Assembly (NCBI GenBank): GCA_033762195.1 | Contig: JANRLV010000096.1 | Location: forward strand, 1-42,556 | DNA length: 42,556 nt | Reading direction: 5' to 3' | Source of the DNA: SpSt-398 sp033762195 | Lineage (GTDB): Bacteria > Bacteroidota > Bacteroidia > Chitinophagales > Chitinophagaceae | In this document: positions 30,951 through 40,205 of the stretch, piece after piece | Numbering within the stretch: position 1 is the stretch's first letter | Layout: each line of letters begins with the position of its first letter | Position numbers and translations under genes: made by a program | The notes under the pieces: generated by a model | The model's database searches: none | What the model saw: only the letters and a program-made list of their open reading frames with translations | What the model was told of the DNA's origin: nothing

Positions 30951-33900
30951 ATGAGTAAATCTCATTTAGTCGTATGGGCTTTTGTAATTGGCACCTTATT
31001 AATTCAAGCGACTGCTGCTGGACAGGCACCCATTACACCTCCTAATCCCTATCCTGCAACCGAAAAGGTAAATTATATTCGTACCTGGGATGCGGTTAAA
31101 CCTGTGACTAACCCCGGGAGCATTACGGTAACAGCAGAACCAAACCAATTCAAAATGACAACCGCCTATTTTGATGGTTTGGGAAGGTCTTTGGAGACGG
31201 TAGTGAAAAAGGGGTCTCTTGAATCTGTCTCTGGTGCTTCTGCTGATCTGGTGAGTTCGGCTGTTTATGACCCTCAAGGACGAGAGCAATACAAGTATTT
31301 GCCATTTGTTGCCAATAATACCGGAGGAAATACCTCGATTGCGGATGGCCTATTTAAGCTAAATCCTTTCCAGCAACAGGCTGCTTTTTATGCAAATACA
31401 AATAGCGGAGGGCCCCTTTATAATCAAAATGAGACTTATTTCTATGGCCAAACCGTCTACGAAGCTTCCCCGTTAAGCCGACCATTGGAATCCTATGCTG
31501 CAGGCAATAGCTGGGTGGGGAGCGCGTCCCAAGCTATCGAAGCCGACCGTCACGGGGTGAAGTTCAAGTATTGGAACAATAGCGTTGCAGACGATGTTAA
31601 AAAATGGAATGTTACGGATGTGGCGGGTAATTGGGGTACTTATGCCATAAACGGAAATTACCCTGCTGGAGAACTAGCAAAAATTATTAGTGTCGATGAA
31701 CAAAATAAACAGGTGATAGAGTTTAAGGACAAATCCGGACAAATACTTCTCAAGAAAGTTCAGTTGACAGGCACAGCCGATGGAGGCAGTGGTGCAGGAT
31801 ATACAGGCTGGCTATGTACTTATTACATCTATGATGATTTGGGGAATCTGCGCTGTGTCATTCAACCCGAAGGTGTTAAGGCGCTTGCGGCTGGAGGGTG
31901 GTCACTAACGACCACCCTGCTTGATGAGCAATTTTTTCGGTATGAATATGATTCCCGTAACCGATTGATCCGGAAAAAAGTACCCGGTGCTGGAGATGTC
32001 TTTATGATCTATGACAAAAGGGATCGGCTTGTCCTTACTCAGGACGCAAATCTGCGGGCTTCGAATAAATGGCTATTTACCAAGTATGATAAGTTGAACC
32101 GCCCAATTATGACTGGTTTCTATGTAAATACCACTTATACTTCGCAAAGCGCTATGCAGGGATACCTGGATGCCCAGAATATGGGACTTTTTGAGAACTA
32201 CCAGACGGCAACATTCCCGCTTTATTCGCTTAATCAATCTTTCCCTGTTGTTACTTTCCCTGATGTACTAACAATCAATTATTATGACGACTATACTTGG
32301 GCGAGTTGGTATGGAGCCTCTGGGACCAGAAATACCAGTTTTGACAGCCATTTTCTGGCAACCGATAACAATAACTGGCCCTATCCTCAAACACCGGTAC
32401 AATCTGGTGCAACCAAGGGTAAGATCACCGGGTCATGGGATAAAACAGGGCCGGGTTTAAGAAACACAATTTTTTATGATGTTAAGGGACGGGTTATTCA
32501 GACCGAACAATACAACTATGTGGGAGGAGTGGATATTGTGAGCACTCAATACAGTTGGTCGGGATTACCACTGATTGTTGTTTCCAAAACGCAGAAAACG
32601 GGTACAAACGCCCAGACCACTGTCGTTGTGACTAAAATGACCTACGATGACCTGGGGCGACTGGTTAAAACTGAAAAGAAGCTCAGCAATACCTTGGTTA
32701 ACAGCAATGCCATGTCGGCATACATGACACTGGCAGAAATTAAATACGATAAACTGGGGCAGGTAAGAACAAAGAAATTAGCCCCCGCCTTTAATAGCAA
32801 TGCGGGACTGGAAACTGAGACCTTTGATTACAATATCCGTGGCTGGCTGTTGGGCATGAACCGCGATTATCTGGCCAGCCAGGGGCAATCAGGTACCAAC
32901 CGGTTTGGGTTCGAATTGGGATATGATAAGATTGCAAATAAATCTGCCCGTAATTTTCAAGGTACGGGGCTTTTTAACGGCAACATTACGGGCATGGTCT
33001 GGAAAAGCGATGGGGACGATGTGCGTAGAAAATATGATTTTAGTTACGATGCTGCCAACCGTCTCCTGCAAGGGTTGTTTGAGCAGGACGATGCGACAAG
33101 CACCTGGAATAGCACTACGATTAATTATACGGTCAAAATGGGAACGGGGATTGACCCTGTAACGGCCTATGACGACAACGGCAATATCAAAGGGATGACC
33201 CAGTATGGTTGGAAACTGGGACAGGCAAGTACTACACCGATTGATAACCTGACCTATACCTATAATACAAACAGTAATAAACTGCTGAAAGTGGTCGATG
33301 CCAATAGTGATCCTACCACAAAACTGGGTGATTTTCGTGATGGTACTAATGGTACGGGCAATGACTATACGTATGATGCGAATGGTAATCTGAACCTTGA
33401 TAACAACAAGGCCATTAGTAGCATTACCTATAATCATCTAAACCTGCCGCTGGTGATCACAATTACCGGTAAAGGCACTATTGTCTATACCTATGATGCA
33501 GCCGGGAATAAGATCAAAAAGGAGGTCAACGAAATCGGACAGCCCTTGAAGACGACTCTTTACCTGGGTGGAGCGATTTACGAGAATGATGTTATGCAGT
33601 TTTTGGGCACTGAGGAAGGAAGAGTCAGACCACTCACTGGCGGGCTTGGATGGGCCTATGATTATTTTATCAAAGACCACCTTGGTAATGTAAGGATTGT
33701 GTTGACGGATGAAATTAAAAGCGACCTCTATGAAACGCTAAGTTTTGAAGATGCGAATCTTACCCAGCAAAATGCCCAATGGGAAAATGCCAATGGGGCA
33801 TCCATTAACGTAAATGGGGTAAGAACTGCCGGAATTAGTGGCTTTAACAGCGCCACAGGCAATGGGTCTTATGTGCGGATGATCAAGCGATCCACCGGCG

Positions 33901-35381
33901 CCATCGGGGCTGGCAAGTTGATGAAAGTAATGGCAGGAGACAGGATTCACACCCAGGTGGATTATTTTTATACGACAAGTAATTCAGCCACCAATAATGC
34001 CGGGGCAAACCCTCTGACCAGCTTTGTGAATAGTTTGATTGGTGTATTTGGAGCCAGTTCACAAGTTGGAGGCATAATAAAAAATGATGTAAGCACGATC
34101 ACAAACCAACTCGCCAATAATATCCCCTTTACATCTGCTATTAACCCTTCGCCAAGTACCAGCGGCATCAATGAGGCCCCTAAAGCATATCTTAACATTT
34201 TGTTTTTTGATGACCAATTTAAGTATGATGGAACCAGTAGCCTGGTTATCAAGGTGAATTATGCGGTGAACACCAAACAGAATATTAATCGAATGGCCAG
34301 CAACGCCCTAACGGCCAATAAAAGCGGATATGTTTACGTATATTTTAGTAACGAAAGTGAGACTTCCGTTTATTTTGATAATTTTATGGTAACCCATGAG
34401 AGGGGTTCTTTGACTGAGGAGACACATTATTATCCGTTTGGGTTGACGATTGGGGGGATATCATCTAAGTCTTTAGCGTTTGGAAACCCTGATAACAAGT
34501 TTAAGTACAACGGATATGAGCAGAACAACACTTTTGACCTTAACCTTTACGAAACTTTCTACCGTTCACATGACCCGCAGACAGGAAGGTTCTGGCAGAT
34601 AGACCCTAAACCAAGTAGTATACAGAGTCCATATTCTGTGATGGAAAACAACCCAATAAAGAATATTGATTTTTTAGGAGATACGACTTACCTCTATACC
34701 ATGAAGGGAGTATATAAGGGAGTATTGTATGACCAACAAAAAACAAATGAGGTAGTAATGTTAGGGGATGATGCGTTAGAAGATGCTCTCTATTTTCAGA
34801 GTTCGGGTTCTGCAACAGATGAAGCTCTTGCAAAAATGGTAAGGGACCCCTCGGTTGCCGAAGCCAGGATCACGGGAGAAACTATCAAATCATTGACAGA
34901 CGCTTGGCGAGGAGGAGATAAGAATGAGACAGGAGGGTATCTATATGTTGACTCCAAAACAAAGGTAGTTAAAATTTCCGTATGCAAAGATTGTGGTGAG
35001 ACTTCTGGGTCAGCAAGCCCTGAGAAAATAGCAAAAACCTATGATGAAGTTTCCAAAAAAGGGAAAATTATAGGAATGTGGCATACTCACCCTCCTGCTA
35101 ATGGGTTTCATGGTTCTCAACCGACTTCAAAAGTAGATACAGAAGATCCAACTTATACGAAGGGACTTAGTAATGGCGGAGTCGGAATGATTGTAAGTAA
35201 AGCTACTGCAACTATATATCCGATTGCCCGGCCTACGCTTGATTATACTACCAACAGACGAGATGCATTAGTCACTACGCCAAAGTATAGTAAGGACTTT
35301 AGGGAAAATAATTTTACTTCACCCTTTCAATACGGAGTATTTAATTCTGCTTTAACCCCAAAAACATATTGGACACAATGA
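30951..35381 (+). CDS. DUF6443-type RHS polymorphic toxin with JAMM peptidase C-terminal tip
   Basis: A 1476-aa exported protein (signal peptide ending LLIQATAAGQ). It opens with the DUF6443 pattern (YPATEKVNYIRTWDAV, TTAYFDGLGRSLETVVKKGS) and has many YD repeats (YDDLGNLRCVIQPEG, YTYDANGNLNLDNN). The RHS-associated core is KDHLGNVRIVLTDE and, later, YPFGLTIGG and YRSHDPQTGRFWQIDPK, ending ENNPIKNIDFLGDT near residue 1246. The remaining ~230 residues are the variable tip. They carry a JAMM zinc-peptidase signature: Glu1326 in ETGGYLYV, HTH at 1378-1380 in GMWHTHPPANGFHG, and SKVD with Ser/Asp at about 1393/1396. The spacing between HxH and SxxD is longer than in classic JAMM sites. It overlaps the immunity-like gene by four bases. 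Confidence 0.85.
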   Translation: MSKSHLVVWAFVIGTLLIQATAAGQAPITPPNPYPATEKVNYIRTWDAVKPVTNPGSITVTAEPNQFKMTTAYFDGLGRSLETVVKKGSLESVSGASADLVSSAVYDPQGREQYKYLPFVANNTGGNTSIADGLFKLNPFQQQAAFYANTNSGGPLYNQNETYFYGQTVYEASPLSRPLESYAAGNSWVGSASQAIEADRHGVKFKYWNNSVADDVKKWNVTDVAGNWGTYAINGNYPAGELAKIISVDEQNKQVIEFKDKSGQILLKKVQLTGTADGGSGAGYTGWLCTYYIYDDLGNLRCVIQPEGVKALAAGGWSLTTTLLDEQFFRYEYDSRNRLIRKKVPGAGDVFMIYDKRDRLVLTQDANLRASNKWLFTKYDKLNRPIMTGFYVNTTYTSQSAMQGYLDAQNMGLFENYQTATFPLYSLNQSFPVVTFPDVLTINYYDDYTWASWYGASGTRNTSFDSHFLATDNNNWPYPQTPVQSGATKGKITGSWDKTGPGLRNTIFYDVKGRVIQTEQYNYVGGVDIVSTQYSWSGLPLIVVSKTQKTGTNAQTTVVVTKMTYDDLGRLVKTEKKLSNTLVNSNAMSAYMTLAEIKYDKLGQVRTKKLAPAFNSNAGLETETFDYNIRGWLLGMNRDYLASQGQSGTNRFGFELGYDKIANKSARNFQGTGLFNGNITGMVWKSDGDDVRRKYDFSYDAANRLLQGLFEQDDATSTWNSTTINYTVKMGTGIDPVTAYDDNGNIKGMTQYGWKLGQASTTPIDNLTYTYNTNSNKLLKVVDANSDPTTKLGDFRDGTNGTGNDYTYDANGNLNLDNNKAISSITYNHLNLPLVITITGKGTIVYTYDAAGNKIKKEVNEIGQPLKTTLYLGGAIYENDVMQFLGTEEGRVRPLTGGLGWAYDYFIKDHLGNVRIVLTDEIKSDLYETLSFEDANLTQQNAQWENANGASINVNGVRTAGISGFNSATGNGSYVRMIKRSTGAIGAGKLMKVMAGDRIHTQVDYFYTTSNSATNNAGANPLTSFVNSLIGVFGASSQVGGIIKNDVSTITNQLANNIPFTSAINPSPSTSGINEAPKAYLNILFFDDQFKYDGTSSLVIKVNYAVNTKQNINRMASNALTANKSGYVYVYFSNESETSVYFDNFMVTHERGSLTEETHYYPFGLTIGGISSKSLAFGNPDNKFKYNGYEQNNTFDLNLYETFYRSHDPQTGRFWQIDPKPSSIQSPYSVMENNPIKNIDFLGDTTYLYTMKGVYKGVLYDQQKTNEVVMLGDDALEDALYFQSSGSATDEALAKMVRDPSVAEARITGETIKSLTDAWRGGDKNETGGYLYVDSKTKVVKISVCKDCGETSGSASPEKIAKTYDEVSKKGKIIGMWHTHPPANGFHGSQPTSKVDTEDPTYTKGLSNGGVGMIVSKATATIYPIARPTLDYTTNRRDALVTTPKYSKDFRENNFTSPFQYGVFNSALTPKTYWTQ

Positions 35382-35941
35382 CAAAACTTATCGGTATAAT
35401 AGTTTTGGTAGCGACAGCTATTACCTCTTGCAGGTATGGCAAAAATAGTTCGATGCAAAGGACATTTTATCAGGACTCTACTCTTGAATCAATAAATATT
35501 AGTTCAAACGAAATGGGAATTGCAAAACAGATTAATTTTAATCCTTCAGGAGATACAAATTTTATCCTTATTCAATCCGCAAATATTTGCATGAAGATAA
35601 AATTCTCTGACAATAAGCGCAAATACATACAGGTAAGTGACTGTTTGAAAGGAGATAATTCGAGATCACATTATGTTAGAGAGAATCGGGGTGTTTTTTG
35701 GGTACTTAATCCTGGTGGTTCTGATACTTTAAGCGCTCTCGGATATAAATATTTGCTGGGAAATGAAGGTGCTGAAATAGCAGTCAACAATGATGGAAGC
35801 GTGAAGAGATTTTCAGATTGGAAACAATACAGTAACAACGGTAATATCTACGATTTAGGGGAGGTTAATATCGGCAGGATAAAGATCTATTCTGTAAAGG
35901 AAGGTGAGATAATTGATTCATTCGTGTATATCAAAAAATAG
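35378..35941 (+). CDS. Putative immunity lipoprotein for the JAMM-tip RHS toxin
   Basis: A 187-aa lipoprotein: MTKLIGIIVLVATAITSC is a lipobox signal ending in Cys18. The mature part is beta-rich and includes RENRGVFWVLNPGG, which resembles GFFWWTHGG and SFFWWYETQD in two lipoproteins further along the array. The start ATG overlaps the RHS stop (ATGA), which ties its production to the toxin. With position and export, that makes it the likely cognate immunity protein, guarding the periplasm. A longer start three codons upstream lies inside the toxin gene and is less likely. No named immunity family is recognised. Confidence 0.65.
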   Translation: MTKLIGIIVLVATAITSCRYGKNSSMQRTFYQDSTLESINISSNEMGIAKQINFNPSGDTNFILIQSANICMKIKFSDNKRKYIQVSDCLKGDNSRSHYVRENRGVFWVLNPGGSDTLSALGYKYLLGNEGAEIAVNNDGSVKRFSDWKQYSNNGNIYDLGEVNIGRIKIYSVKEGEIIDSFVYIKK

Positions 35942-35954
35942 AAGGGATATTTAC

Positions 35955-36334
35955 ACCCGTTCTCCCCCGCAGGCCGTAGTCTTACTGCAGTGTGCCGGAA
36001 CCGATTTTAAGACAATAGATTACGACCAAGTAAGAATCTTCTCTTTGCTTTTGAATTTATATCCTCCCCAACATGCAGGTAAAAATACCTAACAGAGACA
36101 TTGGATTTTAGGATAAAAGAGCAAAGTTCTCCGTGATTTTTCGGAAATTGAAGTGGTGAAAGAGGCATCCAGAGAGTGGCGGAAACACGGAAATTTTATT
36201 GGATTAGCTTTAAGGGAGAATACTGGATGGGCCGTAGTCTGACGAACTATAATTGTGGTAGTTTGGAGTTAGTAAGACAACGGCCAGCGGATGTGTGAGT
36301 TTTGAGGAGGGTGGGAAGACTCAGGAGAGCGGGG
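35955..36334. repeat. Array repeat C1 with terminal inverted repeats
   Basis: Starts with GCAGGCCGTAGTCTTACTGC and ends with GTAAGACAACGGCCAGCGG, then TTTTGAGGAGGGTGGGAAG and CTCAGGAGAGCGGG. The ends are inverted copies of one another. The interior is closely similar to C2 (37105-37518). It fills most of the 470-nt gap after the immunity gene. Confidence 0.8.
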
Positions 36335-36343
36335 TCAAAGGAT

Positions 36344-36418
36344 GAAAATAATGCTGGCAAAGAATTCAAGTATGAAATTGATATTAACAGACCAGAAAAA
36401 GAAAAACAAAATGAATAA
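36344..36418 (+). pseudogene. C-terminal remnant of a lost toxin tip (24 codons)
   Basis: Just inside repeat C1 a frame reads ENNAGKEFKYEIDINRPEKE and KQNE, then stops at TAA within ATGAATAA, where the next gene's ATG (36411) overlaps it. It is protein-like in composition and has no start codon, as expected for the end of a displaced toxin tip left with its immunity gene. It is short, so chance cannot be excluded. Confidence 0.4.
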
Positions 36419-36626
36419 ACTGAAATATTTTTTAGTATTGTTAATAATAGATTTTGTTTTGGTTTTACTGTATTTGTATTTTAAGCCATTATGTGAACCA
36501 TGCTTAGATAAACAGAATTGTCCACCTTGTATATCTAAGGAACAGTATTTTGTTATTTACTCTGGGATTTTAATAAATTTATTTTTTATATTTTATTTTT
36601 TCTATAAAGCAAGAAAGAGTAAATAG
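36411..36626 (+). CDS. Small two-span membrane protein, possible immunity protein
   Basis: A 71-aa protein: MNKLKYFLVLLIIDFVLVLL YLYF is the first membrane span, a short loop with CEPC and CPPC motifs (four cysteines) follows, and YFVIYSGILINLFFIFYFFY is the second span, with a basic end KARKSK. No family is recognised. The ATG at 36411 is preferred over one 69 nt upstream because it overlaps the stop of the preceding frame remnant and begins right before the first span. Small membrane proteins often serve as immunity to pore-forming or membrane-acting tips; this is inference. Confidence 0.5.
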   Translation: MNKLKYFLVLLIIDFVLVLLYLYFKPLCEPCLDKQNCPPCISKEQYFVIYSGILINLFFIFYFFYKARKSK

Positions 36627-36719
36627 CAAGTTACGTCCGCCCGGGGTCTTCCAATAAGTAATAGATTTCTTCAATCACTCTTAACCGGGTGGTTTTTTTT
36701 ATGCCTAAAACTTAATGAA

Positions 36720-37193
36720 ATGATTTTAGAAACAACAAACCCGAACTGTTTTACCTATAAGACAGATGAACTGCTGATTGAACTGTTAGGAAGTATCAGG
36801 ATAGAGGGGTTAGACAGAATGAGAGTAACGATAAAAGTATTAGTAGTAAACAGGAAACATGCTGGCTATCTAAGCAATCCAGAGTTGGCAGGATTATCCG
36901 TCAGGCACAATCTTGACCTGTATAATGATACACAGATGGAGAAGTTTGTGAGAAGGGTGGCTGAGAAGCTGGAAACTGGTAGCATAGCATTAACAAAAGC
37001 CATTGCAGATATTACCAGCCAGTTGGAGCAGTACAGGCTAAAGCAATTAGATAAGCAGGAAACAAGAAAAGAGAAGGCATTAAGCAAGGAGGAAAGAGAA
37101 GAAGCCCCCGCTATCCTGAGTCTTCCTTTCCTCTTCAAAACTCAGACACCCGCTGGCCGTAGTCTTACTGCAGTGTGCCACAATCGATTTTAA
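36720..37193 (+). pseudogene. Truncated accessory gene whose 3' end runs into repeat C2
   Basis: The first ~128 residues look native: NPNCFTYKTDELLIELLGSI, RIEGLDRMRVTIKVLVVNRK, LAGLSVRHNLDLYNDTQMEK and helical SQLEQYRLKQLDKQETRKEK. From 37105 on, the frame reads repeat sequence (APAILSLPFLFKTQTPAGR...), so the real C-terminus is lost or was never part of this copy. I do not recognise the family. The style is of a cytoplasmic DNA-related accessory protein rather than a secreted one, which sets it apart from its neighbours. It could still be expressed as a 157-aa chimera. Confidence 0.5.
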
Positions 37194-37518
37194 GGCAATA
37201 GATTACGGCAAAGTAAGAATCTTCTCTTTGCTTTTGAATTTGTATCCATCCCAATAATTAGGTAAAAATAGTTAGCTGAGACATTGGATTTTAGGATAAA
37301 AGAATAAAGTTTTCAGTGATTTTTCGGAAATTGAAGTGGTGTAAGAACCAGCCAGAGAGTGGCGGAAACACGGAAGTTTTATTTGATTAGCTTCAAAGGA
37401 GAATACTGGATGGGCCGTAGTCTGGTGGACTATAATTGTGGTAGTTTGGACATAGTAAGACAACGGCCAGCGGGTGTCTGAGATTTGAAGAGGGTCGGGA
37501 AGAATCAGGAGATCGGAG
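37105..37518. repeat. Array repeat C2 with terminal inverted repeats (best-preserved copy)
   Basis: The left end CCGCTATCCTGAGTCTTCC and CTCAGACACCCGCTGGCCGT is matched, inverted, by the right end ACGGCCAGCGGGTGTCTGAG and GGAAGAATCAGGAGATCGG. The interior (37180-37450) matches C1 with scattered substitutions and includes ATGGGCCGTAGTCTGGTGG, a second internal copy of the end motif. It contains no gene. Confidence 0.85.
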
Positions 37519-37543
37519 TTCATAAAATAAAAGTAAAAAGTAT

Positions 37544-38011
37544 ATGAAGATTTTAGTTGTTATAGTGTCTGGTATACTTTTGCCCGGATGCAAAAACAAG
37601 ACGATTTCGATTACGCATGAATATATTGTCAATGAAAATTGGACAGAGTCAGTAAGCGCAATTGAGATATCTAAAATGAGGTTGAAAAAGGACAGTGCGA
37701 TTAACTTAGGCAATTTAAACCAAGTAGATGTGGTTAAAAGTCTAGAAATAGATTCTTCATTTATTTATTCTGCGAACGTAAATATTAATCTTGATGAGGG
37801 GGTCATAAGAAGAAAAGTTTATTTTGGTAAGGATAATGGCTTTTTTTGGTGGACACATGGTGGAAATATGAAAACTGCCATTTTGGGGAATTTAGAAAAA
37901 AATCAGTGGTATAAATTTTCTCACCTCTTAACACATCCTTACGATGTTTACATATTTGTTGATGGCTCATATGTTGTGCATCGACAGGATGTTATCAGAA
38001 GTAATTACTAG
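37544..38011 (+). CDS. Array lipoprotein, possible immunity protein
   Basis: A 155-aa lipoprotein: MKILVVIVSGILLPGC is a short lipobox signal (Cys16). The mature part has YFGKDNGFFWWTHGGNMK, similar to the FFWW/VFW motif of the other array lipoproteins, and ends VDGSYVVHRQDVIRSNY. No named family is recognised. Its ATG overlaps a TGA that closes an upstream frame ending VHKIKVKSI (ATGA arrangement), as the immunity gene does with the RHS toxin. It lies directly after repeat C2. Confidence 0.55.
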   Translation: MKILVVIVSGILLPGCKNKTISITHEYIVNENWTESVSAIEISKMRLKKDSAINLGNLNQVDVVKSLEIDSSFIYSANVNINLDEGVIRRKVYFGKDNGFFWWTHGGNMKTAILGNLEKNQWYKFSHLLTHPYDVYIFVDGSYVVHRQDVIRSNY

Positions 38012-38083
38012 TTAGTAATAGGCATCTAGGTCTCGGTCTCCCACTCTTGCCGACTAAAACATGCGCCAGCTAAAACCTGCTTT

Positions 38084-38395
38084 ATGAAGTATTATTTTTT
38101 TGAACTAGAGATTGCTCTTAGAAAAGAAGACGATTTAAATATTTATGCCTACGAAAATGTATCTCATATTCCCACCAGAAAATTAATTGAGATTTTTAAC
38201 ATTAATCTTGACAAAGACCCTGACTTAGTAGAAGGATATGTTTTGACAAAATCAATTTTTAAAAAGCATAAAAAGTATATTGAACAAAATATTGGTCAAC
38301 TAAACTTAGATGTTTTTGAATATTGTTTACGGCAATATGTTAGCGATGATTTTAAATCAGTACGAAAACTCTACAAAGAAGATTTAATGGAATAG
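38084..38395 (+). CDS. Small cytoplasmic array protein, possible immunity protein
   Basis: A 103-aa soluble protein rich in charged helices: MKYYFFELEIALRKEDDLNI, PTRKLIEIFNINLDKDPDLV and LDVFEYCLRQYVSDDFKSVR. No signal peptide and no recognised family; size and acidity resemble many immunity proteins. It follows the lipoprotein gene by 72 nt. Its ATG overlaps the TGA of a tiny frame reading MRQLKPAL, again an ATGA coupling. It would protect in the cytoplasm, unlike its exported neighbours. Confidence 0.5.
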   Translation: MKYYFFELEIALRKEDDLNIYAYENVSHIPTRKLIEIFNINLDKDPDLVEGYVLTKSIFKKHKKYIEQNIGQLNLDVFEYCLRQYVSDDFKSVRKLYKEDLME

Positions 38396-38518
38396 ACACA
38401 AAAGAGGCGGTGATACTGTTTTTGTGTTGTGAGAGCCCTTGTGCTTAGTAAAATACTGAATAAATAATATTTAGCAATAGACATTTTTTAATAAAACCGG
38501 TGTCAAAATTTTATAACT

Positions 38519-39018
38519 CTCCGCTATCCTGAGTGTTGCTATATCTCTTCAAAAATTAGAAGGACGAAACCCTCTCTCCAGAGTCTTCCTCAATATTTCC
38601 AATTATCAGAAGGACGCTGACCGTAGTCTTCCTCCCGTAAACCAGAGTCGATTTTGAGATAGAATGCTTAAGCCTGGTATTGCCTGGGCAATAAAACACC
38701 TATGCATTGTTTTTCAGGCCCTGAAAGGGCCGCCTGTTTGTAGCCAGTGGTTTCCACCAGGTTCCGAGACCCTGAAAGGGTCGCCCAACTCTTGGGAGAC
38801 CCCTTCAGGGTCTTATGCACAATCTCGAACCTTTTCTACAAACGGGTGAGCCCGAAGGGGTCAGAACGGGGAGTTTTTTGTAAGTTAGAAGAGGATATTT
38901 ATCATTAGACTCAAAGAGAATGATGGATTTTCTTAAAGGGAAAAGTTCGGATGGGCTATTGTCAGGTGAACTATAATTGTTGAAGTCTTGAGTTAGTAAG
39001 ACAACGGCTAGCAGGGGA
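38519..39018. repeat. Array repeat C3 with nested palindromic units
   Basis: Starts CTCTCCGCTATCCTGAGTG and ends GTTAGTAAGACAACGGCTAG, the same ends as C1/C2, but the interior differs: it holds palindromic units such as GACCCTGAAAGGGTC and GACCCCTTCAGGGTC and a GGGGTCAGAACGGGGAG tail. Shared with C4. It accounts for most of the 650-nt gap from 38396 to 39045; the first ~120 nt show nothing. Confidence 0.8.
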
Positions 39019-39045
39019 AGAATATTATACCATAATCAGTAGTAT

Positions 39046-39696
39046 ATGGTTTATCAATTTTTTATTGTCATTGTATTTTTCGTAAGCGGCTGTAATTCAT
39101 TTAGCCCCCAAAAAACAAAAGCACGTTATTTTTATGACGTGGACATTTATTCGCTAAGTGGAATTAATGAGGTCGATCCGAGAGATTATCCTAACGTTGA
39201 AATAGTGGAGTCGGGCACTTATAGAATGCTAATTTATCATATAGATAGTAATAATTATATTGAAAGAAATTATATAAGAGATAGCAATAAATGGGTGTTA
39301 CATTTCTATGAAAGAGATGATACAACTGATATTTATACAACAAGAATAATTACATCAAATGAAGTTGTTGAGTTTAGTTATTCAGATACGAACAATTATC
39401 AAATTTATGATTTTGGCATATTAAGAGCTGATTCTATGATTTACTATCTACCTGTGCTTGACTTCAAGAGAAAATTAAATCTTGATGATTTAACTTTAAT
39501 TAAAAATAATGCGCAATATAAAGTTAAGTTTTGGTTTGAGGCAAATGGGGAGTCGGTGCAATTTTATAAACTCTTTTATGATCCCCAAAATTTTCATAAC
39601 GATCCAATTAAAGTATGCTATTCAAGTGATAGGCGATCTTTTTTTTGGTGGTATGAAACTCAAGATTTCTTTACTCAGATTCCCTGCAACAAATAA
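39046..39696 (+). CDS. Array lipoprotein, possible immunity protein
   Basis: A 216-aa lipoprotein: MVYQFFIVIVFFVSGC lipobox (Cys16). The mature chain is Tyr/Asp-rich and beta-like (YERDDTTDIYTTRIITSNEV) and has VCYSSDRRSFFWWYETQD near the end, the FFWW motif shared with the 37544 product. No named family is recognised. It sits directly after repeat C3. A short frame ending RILYHNQ stops with TAG three bases before its ATG, which may be another toxin-tip remnant, though it is very short. Confidence 0.5.
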   Translation: MVYQFFIVIVFFVSGCNSFSPQKTKARYFYDVDIYSLSGINEVDPRDYPNVEIVESGTYRMLIYHIDSNNYIERNYIRDSNKWVLHFYERDDTTDIYTTRIITSNEVVEFSYSDTNNYQIYDFGILRADSMIYYLPVLDFKRKLNLDDLTLIKNNAQYKVKFWFEANGESVQFYKLFYDPQNFHNDPIKVCYSSDRRSFFWWYETQDFFTQIPCNK

Positions 39697-39754
39697 TTAC
39701 ACTTTTTGAAAAGTTGTGACCCCGATTTCTCCGCCAATTTTAGGAGAATAGGGG

Positions 39755-40205
39755 AGCCCCGTTCTCCAGAGTCTTCCTCAACCTTTCCAAACATCAGAAG
39801 GACGCTGACCGAAGTCTTATTGCCGTAAACCAGAACCGATTTTGAGATAAAAGGCTTAAGCCTGGTAATGCCTGGGCAATAAAACACTTATGCATTGTTT
39901 TTCAGGCCCTGAAAGGGCCATCCGTTTGTAGCCAGAAGTTTCCGCAAAGTTCCAAGACCCTGAGGGGGTTTCCCCAGCTCCAGGGCGACCCCTTCAGGGT
40001 CTTATGCACAATTTCGATGCTTTTCTACAAACGGGTGACCCCTTCGGGGTCAGAACGGGGAGTTTTTTGTAAGTTAGAAGTGGATTTTTACCAGTAGACT
40101 CGTAGAGAATGATGGATTTGCTTAAAGGGAAACGTTCGGGTGGGCCGTAGTTTGGTGAACTAAATTTGTGGTAGTTTAGAGTTAGTAAGACAACGGCCAA
40201 CGGGG
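39755..40205. repeat. Array repeat C4 with nested palindromic units
   Basis: Begins GAGCCCCGTTCTCCAGAGTC and ends AGTAAGACAACGGCCAACGG. The interior is closely similar to C3, including GGCCCTGAAAGGGCC and CGACCCCTTCAGGGTC. It fills the first two thirds of the 656-nt gap from 39697 to 40352. Confidence 0.8.

Noticed and set aside
32889..33437. Long antisense frame of isoleucine-rich protein inside the toxin RHS gene
   Set aside because: It is the mirror of YD-repeat codon bias; the sense frame is a clear RHS protein.
36627..36719. Possible terminator (CCGCCCGG ... CCGGGTGG followed by eight T) after the small membrane protein
   Set aside because: The loop would be over 40 nt and one pair is G-T, too weak to list as a terminator.
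38694..38870. CCCTGAAAGGGTC-type units and a 61-aa open frame in repeat C3, considered as CRISPR or a gene
   Set aside because: Units are short palindromes at irregular spacing, shared with repeat C4, and the frame is translated repeat sequence.
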